Source: Allobaculum sp.
Lineage (GTDB): Bacteria > Bacillota_I > Bacilli_A > Erysipelotrichales > Erysipelotrichaceae
Length of the DNA stretch: 6,780 nucleotides
Reading direction: 5' to 3'
Assembly (NCBI GenBank): GCA_014803815.1
Contig: JAAVAY010000025.1
Span: 1-6,780 of the forward strand
Part shown: positions 5,516-6,780 of the stretch, one piece after another
How the letters are laid out: every line of letters starts with the position of its first letter
How positions within the stretch are numbered: the first letter of the stretch is position 1
Program-made: the position numbers and the translations under genes
The notes under the pieces: generated by a model
Seen by the model: only the letters and a program-made list of their open reading frames with translations
The model's database searches: none
What the model was told of the DNA's origin: nothing

Positions 5516-6780
5516 ATGGCAAAAGATCAGGAAAAAATAAATGCCACTGTTTCTGCGCCCATTGGTTTAACCACCAAAGAGGCCGAGGAAAGCAAAAGCA
5601 AGTATGGAACCAATGCGCTTTCGGTTAAAGAAACGGAATCGTTTTGGGATATGTACAAAGATGCCTTCAATGACATCTGGATCAAAATTTTATGTGCCGC
5701 CTGTGCTTTGCAACTCGTCATTTATGGATGTAGCTTCATTTGGCCGCAATACTTTCATCAAGATCTCATCGAGATTTTGGGTGTTGTCATCGCTATTTTC
5801 TTAGCTACCTTTGTAGGGACTTTGCAAAATTACAGAAACAATCAGCAATTCAATACTTTACAAGCTGAAGCCAGCAAGATTAAAACGAAAGTCTATCGCG
5901 ATGGCACCATTCATGAAATGCCCATTGACGATATCGTCAAAGGCGATGTGATCTTATTACAAGCTGGAGACCAAGTTCCCGTGGATGGCGTTTTGATCAA
6001 GGGAAGCTGTAAAGTTAATCAAGCTTCTTTAAATGGAGAAAGCCGTGACGAAGAAAAAATCGCCACGAGTGAACCCGTAGATTTAACCGTAAAGTGTGAA
6101 GACTTCTCCAATCCCAATTGGATCTTCCGTGGCTCGGTGGTTACAAGTGGAGAAGTTTTAGTCGAAGCGGTTGTCATTGGTGATAATACGGTTTTGGGTG
6201 GAATTTCCCAAGCGCTTGGCGAAACTGGCAAACCATCTCCTTCTGCCGAAAAGATGGAAGTTTTGGCAGGACAGATTGGAAAGCTTGGAGTTGCAGGAGC
6301 CGCTTTGGCTGTAGCCGCCAACTTATTCTTTGAAATTTCTGGAATGCATCAGTTTGAAACCGCCAGCATGATTGCCTTGGCGATTCAAAACGTGATGTTG
6401 TTTGTCAGCATTATCATCATGGCCGTGCCAGAAGGCTTGCCCTTGATGTCCGCTTTAGTTTCAAGCATGAACAGTGGTCGTATGTTGAAGGAAAACATTC
6501 TCGTTCGTCATTCCGATAGCATCGAAACCGCTGGATACATGAATCGCCTGTATTCCGATAAAACGGGAACCATTACCGAAGGTGTGCTTTCCGTTGTTGA
6601 TTGGATCAATGGTCAAGGCCAAGTGAAATCCAATATCAACGACATGGGCGCGGCGTTGAAAAAGGAACTTATCAATGGAATTGGCTTAAACAACGATGCG
6701 CTCAGCTCCGATGGAAAAGCCATTGGTTCCAATGGTACAGACCGGGCTTTAATGAACTATCTGATTTCTTTACAGGAAGA
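5516..6780 (+). CDS. PMCA-type Ca2+-transporting P-type ATPase, N-terminal half (partial)
   Basis: The frame opens at ATG 5516, 6 nt after GAGGAG (5504-5509), and stays open to the window edge: 421 whole codons of an expected 850-900. Layout: cytosolic N-terminal segment (1-50), M1 (about 54-75), M2 (84-104), actuator domain (about 110-250) with LLQAGDQVPVDG (147-158) and LNGES (172-176), M3 (about 254-275), M4 (286-310) with the ion-binding PEGLP (305-309), then the phosphorylation motif DKTGTIT (348-354; D348 is the aspartyl-phosphate site). The PEGLP and NILVRHSDSIETAG segments match plasma-membrane-type Ca2+ pumps, so the likely role is ATP-driven Ca2+ export. Two motif residues are unusual: the actuator TGES is NGES, and the Cys usually before SDKTGT is Tyr (346). 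The nucleotide-binding and C-terminal membrane domains lie beyond the window. Alternative substrates such as Mn2+ cannot be excluded. Confidence 0.9.
   Translation, partial: MAKDQEKINATVSAPIGLTTKEAEESKSKYGTNALSVKETESFWDMYKDAFNDIWIKILCAACALQLVIYGCSFIWPQYFHQDLIEILGVVIAIFLATFVGTLQNYRNNQQFNTLQAEASKIKTKVYRDGTIHEMPIDDIVKGDVILLQAGDQVPVDGVLIKGSCKVNQASLNGESRDEEKIATSEPVDLTVKCEDFSNPNWIFRGSVVTSGEVLVEAVVIGDNTVLGGISQALGETGKPSPSAEKMEVLAGQIGKLGVAGAALAVAANLFFEISGMHQFETASMIALAIQNVMLFVSIIIMAVPEGLPLMSALVSSMNSGRMLKENILVRHSDSIETAGYMNRLYSDKTGTITEGVLSVVDWINGQGQVKSNINDMGAALKKELINGIGLNNDALSSDGKAIGSNGTDRALMNYLISLQE

Noticed and set aside
5604..5804. Plus-strand open frame overlapping the start of the ATPase
   Set aside because: It is out of frame with the ATPase, whose M1 and M2 segments are encoded here, and has no ribosome site.
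6019..6321. Minus-strand open frame opposite the ATPase, 100 codons, Ala/Pro/Ser/Thr-rich
   Set aside because: Its composition is what the reverse complement of ATPase codons yields; the ATPase frame carries conserved motifs through this region.
1..6780. CRISPR arrays, tRNA genes, insertion sequences or phage attachment sites
   Set aside because: No regular direct repeats with spacers, cloverleaf-like sequence, transposase motifs or terminal repeats were seen; the only tandem repeat is coding (3341-3436).

Overview
The window looks like the chromosome of a low-GC Gram-positive bacterium (Bacillota). The sequence is AT-rich, Shine-Dalgarno (SD) sites are strong and purine-rich (AAGGAGG, AGAAAGGA, GAGGAG), and the gene set resembles the Bacillus yceCDEFGH type of Ter stress cluster. 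I cannot name the genus. The proteins recall gut Bacillota such as Erysipelotrichia, but that is only an impression. No tRNA, rRNA, transposase, CRISPR array or phage gene was seen.

Layout: (1) 1-222, minus strand, the 5' part of a DUF952-type gene that runs off the left edge. (2) 223-471, an AT-rich divergent intergenic region with candidate promoters in both directions and a small inverted repeat. (3) 472-2007, a YceG-family protein with an internal duplication. (4) 2151-3332, a TelA/YceH-family toxic-anion-resistance protein. (5) 3335-4009, a divergent, cysteine-rich TerD-family protein coupled to telA. (6) 4018-4066, an intrinsic terminator or possible attenuator. (7) 4091-4744, a canonical TerD-family protein. 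(8) 4775-4802, a second terminator-like hairpin. (9) 4862-5494, a third TerD-family protein. (10) 5516-6780, the first 421 codons of a PMCA-type (plasma-membrane calcium-pump type) Ca2+ P-type ATPase, cut by the right edge.

All six genes from 472 onward lie on the plus strand and form one functional cluster. From family knowledge, TerD domains bind Ca2+ through conserved aspartates, and TelA and YceG are regular partners of TerD proteins in Ter-type stress islands. In B. subtilis the cluster also carries the membrane protein TerC (YceF). Here no TerC is present in the window, and a calcium pump sits 21 bp behind the last terD. My inference is an envelope/metal stress module in which Ca2+-binding TerD proteins work with a Ca2+ exporter. 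The two hairpins between the terD genes probably set the relative output of the three paralogues and of the pump.

The gene families are known. The less ordinary points are the TerD-Ca2+ pump pairing, the four-fold octapeptide repeat at the start of the first TerD, the possible switching hairpin at 4018-4066, and the unusual motif residues in the ATPase.
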